NCBI RefSeq assembly: GCF_021026295.1
Contig: NZ_JAJNDA010000002.1
Location: 62,001 to 126,000, forward strand
DNA length: 64,000 bases
Reading direction: 5' to 3'
Source: Actinomycetospora soli
GTDB taxonomy: Bacteria > Actinomycetota > Actinomycetes > Mycobacteriales > Pseudonocardiaceae
In this document: piece by piece, positions 61,374 through 64,000 of the stretch
Layout of the letters: each line of letters opens with the position of its first letter
Numbering within the stretch: position 1 is the stretch's first letter
Translations under genes and position numbers: made by a program
Notes under the pieces: model-generated
What the model was told of the DNA's origin: nothing
The model's database searches: none
Seen by the model: the letters and a program-made list of their open reading frames with translations, nothing else

Positions 61374-61591
61374 CTGTGGGAGCGAGATCCACTCGGTTCC
61401 TGCACCGCTCGGCGGAGTCGATCCGAGCCCGCCCGGCACCCCGTCCCGAAGTGCACACCAGACAGGTCCGGGGCCCGTCGGCCCTGCCTCACGTCACCGT
61501 CGCGGGCCGGCCCGGCGGGAGCCGCGCACCCGACCCGGGCCCACCCGCCGTCGGGACGACCTCCCGGCCCGCACCCGGGCGGGATCAGGAC

Positions 61592-62887
61592 CTACTCGTG
61601 CTCCGGGAGCACCGGGACCGAGATACCGGGGTCCTTCCCGAGCTGGGTGGCGCGGCCGACCGCGGCGGAGCCGAACCGGGCCCGGACGGCGTCGAGCGCG
61701 GAGTCCAGGGCGGCCGCGTCGCGCTCGGGTGCTCCGCCGGCCAGTGCGGCGTGGGGGTCGTCGCGCTCGTCGAGGGGCAGCTCGAGCTGCTCGCGGCCGT
61801 CACGGTCGAGGTTGGCCAGGGAGAGCCCGATCAGGGTGATGCCGCGCTGCAGGATCATCGACATCGACTCGGCCAGCAGCTCGCGGGCGGCGGCGTCGAG
61901 CGGGGCGGTGCGGTCGGTCGCGGTGCGCAGCGTGTGGGAGCGGGTCGCGCGGGTGAAGTCGCCGAAACGCAGCCGGAGCACCACGGTCCGGCAGGTCCGG
62001 TCACCCTCGCGGAGGCGGCGGGCGAGCCGGTCGACGATCCCGGCGAGGATGGTGTCCAGCTCCTCCGGGCTGCGACGGCGGTTGCCGAGCGCACGCTGGG
62101 AGCCGATCGAGCGGCGCGAGACCCCGGGGGTGACCCGCCGCGGGTCGGAGAACGTCGCGAGGGCGTGCAGGTGGTGCCCCGCGGCGGGCCCGAGCAGCGA
62201 CACCAGGGCGGGCTCGCCGAGGTCGGCCACGTCGGCGACCGTGTGGATGCCCATCCCGTGCAGCTTCGTCGCGGTCACCCGCCCGACGCCCCAGAGCCGC
62301 TCGACCCGCAGCGGGTGCAGGAACTCGCGCTCGGCGTCGGGCTCGACGACGAGCAGCCCGTCGGGCTTGGCCACCCCGCTCGCGACCTTGGCCAGGAACT
62401 TCGTCCGCGCCACCCCGACCGTGATCGGCAGACCGACCTCGGCGAGCACCCGGCCGCGCAGGCGGGCGGCGATGTCCCGCGGGGTGCCGACCAGCCGGGC
62501 CAGCCCGCCGACCTCGAGGAACGCCTCGTCGACGGAGATGCCCTCCACGAGCGGCGTCGTGTCGCGGAAGATCGCGAACACGTCCTTCGACGCCGCCGAG
62601 TACGCCTCCATCCGCGGCGGGACGACGACGGCCTCCGGACACAGCGCCCGCGCCTGCCGCCCGTTCATCGCGGTCCGCACCCCGGCCCGCTTCGCCTCGT
62701 AGCTGCAGGCCAGGACCACGCCGCCGCCGACGAGGACGGGGCGTCCGCGCAGGTCGGGGTCGTCGCGCTGCTCCACCGAGGCGTAGAAGGCGTCGAGGTC
62801 GGCGTGCAGGATCGTCGCGGCGGAGGACGACCCCCCGCTCCCGACGCGCGCGTCCGACACGAGGTCCAGTGTGCCCCGGCGGGGCAC
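61592..62887 (-). CDS. dinB: DNA polymerase IV (Y-family)
   Basis: A 431-residue translesion polymerase. Catalytic carboxylates are in ILHADLDAFYASVEQ and ISVDEAFLEV. The finger/palm segment is YEAKRAGVRTAMNGRQARALCP, the HhH region is LWGVGRVTATKLHGMGIHTVADVA, and the little-finger domain follows. The C-terminus ends in an Asp/Ala-rich tail without an obvious QxxLF clamp motif. AGGA lies a few bases before the GTG at 62887; a GTG at 62860 is possible. Confidence 0.92.
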   Translation of the reverse strand: MPRRGTLDLVSDARVGSGGSSSAATILHADLDAFYASVEQRDDPDLRGRPVLVGGGVVLACSYEAKRAGVRTAMNGRQARALCPEAVVVPPRMEAYSAASKDVFAIFRDTTPLVEGISVDEAFLEVGGLARLVGTPRDIAARLRGRVLAEVGLPITVGVARTKFLAKVASGVAKPDGLLVVEPDAEREFLHPLRVERLWGVGRVTATKLHGMGIHTVADVADLGEPALVSLLGPAAGHHLHALATFSDPRRVTPGVSRRSIGSQRALGNRRRSPEELDTILAGIVDRLARRLREGDRTCRTVVLRLRFGDFTRATRSHTLRTATDRTAPLDAAARELLAESMSMILQRGITLIGLSLANLDRDGREQLELPLDERDDPHAALAGGAPERDAAALDSALDAVRARFGSAAVGRATQLGKDPGISVPVLPEHE

Positions 62888-62898
62888 AATGTCCTGAT

Positions 62899-63399
62899 GT
62901 GACGACCCGCCTGCAGGCCGGCCGGGAGTACCCCCACCCCGTCGCCGCCTTCGCCCGCGCCCTCGCCGACCCGGACTTCCACCGGGCCCGGCTCGACGCG
63001 GGCGGCGGGGGCGAGGTGGAGCGCCACGAGGTGCACGGCTCGCGCCTGGAGGTGGTGGTCCGCCAGCCCGTCCCGACGGGGCAGGTGCCGCCCGCCATCG
63101 GACGGCTGCTGACGGGTGGGCTGGTGCTGCGCCGCACGGAGCGGTGGCGGTTGTCCGACGACCGGTGCGAGGGCACGGTCGAGGTGAGCGTGCCCCGGGC
63201 GCCGGTCCGGGCGGAGGGGACGATGTCGGTGGACGGCGCGGGGGCCGGCGGGTGCGTGCTCGACGTGGACGTCGACGTCACGGTGACGATCCCGTTCGCG
63301 GGCGCGCTCATCGAGGGCGCGGTGGTCGACGGGGTGCGGCAGCTGACGCGGGTCGAGCACGACAACATCACCCGCTGGCTCGACGGGAAGGACGTCTGA
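62899..63399 (+). CDS. DUF2505 protein
   Basis: A 166-residue lipid-binding-like (START/SRPBCC-type) protein: VTTRLQAGREYPHPVAAFARALADPDFHRARLDAGGGGEVERHEVHG ... VVRQPVPTGQVPPAIGRLLTGGLVLRRTERWRL ... CVLDVDVDVTVTIPFAGALIEGAVVDGVRQLTRVEHDNITRWL. Typical actinobacterial DUF2505, function unknown. Only 11 nt separate its GTG from the divergent dinB start, so its message is likely leaderless or its promoter lies within dinB. Confidence 0.85.
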   Translation: MTTRLQAGREYPHPVAAFARALADPDFHRARLDAGGGGEVERHEVHGSRLEVVVRQPVPTGQVPPAIGRLLTGGLVLRRTERWRLSDDRCEGTVEVSVPRAPVRAEGTMSVDGAGAGGCVLDVDVDVTVTIPFAGALIEGAVVDGVRQLTRVEHDNITRWLDGKDV

Positions 63400-64000
63400 T
63401 GCCGGCCCGGCGCAACCGTCTCGGCCGCGGGGACAAGGTCGTCGTCATCTCGCCCTACGGCAGCCGGCTCGGCACCTACGACCTGGAGACCGGCGAGGTC
63501 AGCGACGTGCCGCCCGCCTTCCGTGCCACGTTCGTCGCCGAGCTCGACGAGTGGCTCGCCGCCCACGGGCTCGACCCCTTCCCGGGCTTCGGGGAGAACG
63601 GTGCGACGGTCCGGCCGCCGAGCCGACGACGGCGGATGCGCGACACGTTGAGCTTCCAGCGCCCGCGCGACGTCGGGGAGCCGGAGCCCGCACGCGACCC
63701 CGAGCCGACCCGCCGTCGGGAACCCGCGGCCCTGGAGGCGGGCGTCCCGACGCCCGCCGGTGGCTGGTCGGCGGACTCCGCCGACGGGTACCGCTACGAG
63801 GCGTTCGACGACGGCGGGCCCCGCGCGGCCGGCCACGAGCGCACCCGGGAACGGCTCGGCGACGACTGGGTCGATCTCGCCCGGTTCACCCCCGACCACG
63901 GCCTGGCCCGCCGGGCCGCGGAGGCCCGTCGGCAGGGTCGCCGGGAGGAGGACACCGCGCTGCGGCAGCGGGCGGACGCCCGCCTGGAGGTGGCGCAGGC
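63399..64000 (+). CDS. unidentified protein (3' end outside window)
   Basis: About 200 codons visible from the ATG at 63399, coupled to DUF2505 by TGATG. The N-terminus (RRNRLGRGDKVVVISPYGSRLGTYDLETGEVSDVPPAFRATFVAELDEWLAAHG) may be a small beta-rich domain. It is followed by a long basic, disordered stretch and a charged segment (YRYEAFDDGGPRAAGHERTRERLGDDWVDLARFTPDHGLARRAAEARRQGRR). A CCCGCCGTCGGGAA variant of the 14-mer lies at 63709. No family recognised. Confidence 0.65.
   Translation, partial: MPARRNRLGRGDKVVVISPYGSRLGTYDLETGEVSDVPPAFRATFVAELDEWLAAHGLDPFPGFGENGATVRPPSRRRRMRDTLSFQRPRDVGEPEPARDPEPTRRREPAALEAGVPTPAGGWSADSADGYRYEAFDDGGPRAAGHERTRERLGDDWVDLARFTPDHGLARRAAEARRQGRREEDTALRQRADARLEVAQ

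Larger units (their letters stand above)
61088..61591. other. 504-bp non-coding region upstream of the IclR-prm operon
   Basis: No credible gene. It contains three dyads (61254-61274, 61290-61303, 61357-61373) and is less GC-rich near 61230-61370 than its surroundings, as expected for a regulated promoter region. The part beyond 61375 up to dinB shows nothing I can assign. Confidence 0.6.

Overview
The window is very GC-rich DNA with dense genes, many GTG starts, ATGA/GTGA-type overlaps and actinobacterial families (PspC, DUF3040, DUF1707, DUF2505, LLM oxidoreductases, biotin-dependent acyl-CoA carboxylases). It most resembles a Pseudonocardia-like actinobacterium. No tRNA, rRNA, CRISPR array or insertion sequence was found.

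Layout: 1-9.4 kb holds regulators, a serine hydrolase, a FAD oxidoreductase, a PAP2 phosphatase, an MFS transporter and an LLM oxidoreductase. 9.4-11.3 kb is a three-gene membrane/DUF4188 operon opposite a MerR gene. 11.3-16.7 kb is a branched-chain acyl-CoA (3-methylcrotonyl-CoA type) carboxylase locus with a divergent TetR gene and a nested 39-bp dyad between them. 17-20.3 kb has a frameshifted epoxide hydrolase, a DUF2188/LEA-like protein and a region of long palindromes, direct repeats and remnants of a secreted glycoside-hydrolase-like gene. 20.3-24 kb has an acyl-CoA synthetase, an Fpg/Nei glycosylase, a cytosine deaminase and a TetR gene. 24-33.3 kb is a tightly coupled six-gene operon (acyl-CoA synthetase, two acyl-CoA dehydrogenases, carboxylase beta and alpha subunits, AtuA) that looks like degradation of a branched or terpenoid-type acid. 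33.3-45.3 kb holds metY with a CoA-binding partner, hrpA, an ECF42-like sigma factor with its YCII partner, and small envelope proteins.

The main system is at 45.3-61.4 kb: a propane-type soluble diiron monooxygenase (prmABCD) on the minus strand, followed by a dedicated GroEL-like chaperonin, an alcohol dehydrogenase, an amidohydrolase, a DUF59 protein, two unrecognised proteins, a bifunctional-nuclease-family protein, an NRAMP metal transporter and a Fis-type activator with a degenerate AAA+ domain. Two related IclR regulators bracket it. The sequence TGTCTC-N5-GAGACA, or a one-mismatch form, occurs upstream of all three regulator genes and suggests one regulon. Monooxygenase, chaperonin, metal uptake and iron-sulfur-type maturation genes appear to be transcribed together. 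The window ends with dinB, a DUF2505 gene and an unidentified gene cut by the edge.

At the DNA level there are several palindrome/repeat families, including one copy that now codes for extra residues inside a biotin carboxylase, and a 14-mer (CCCGTCGTCGGGAA) found five times and read in all three codon phases.
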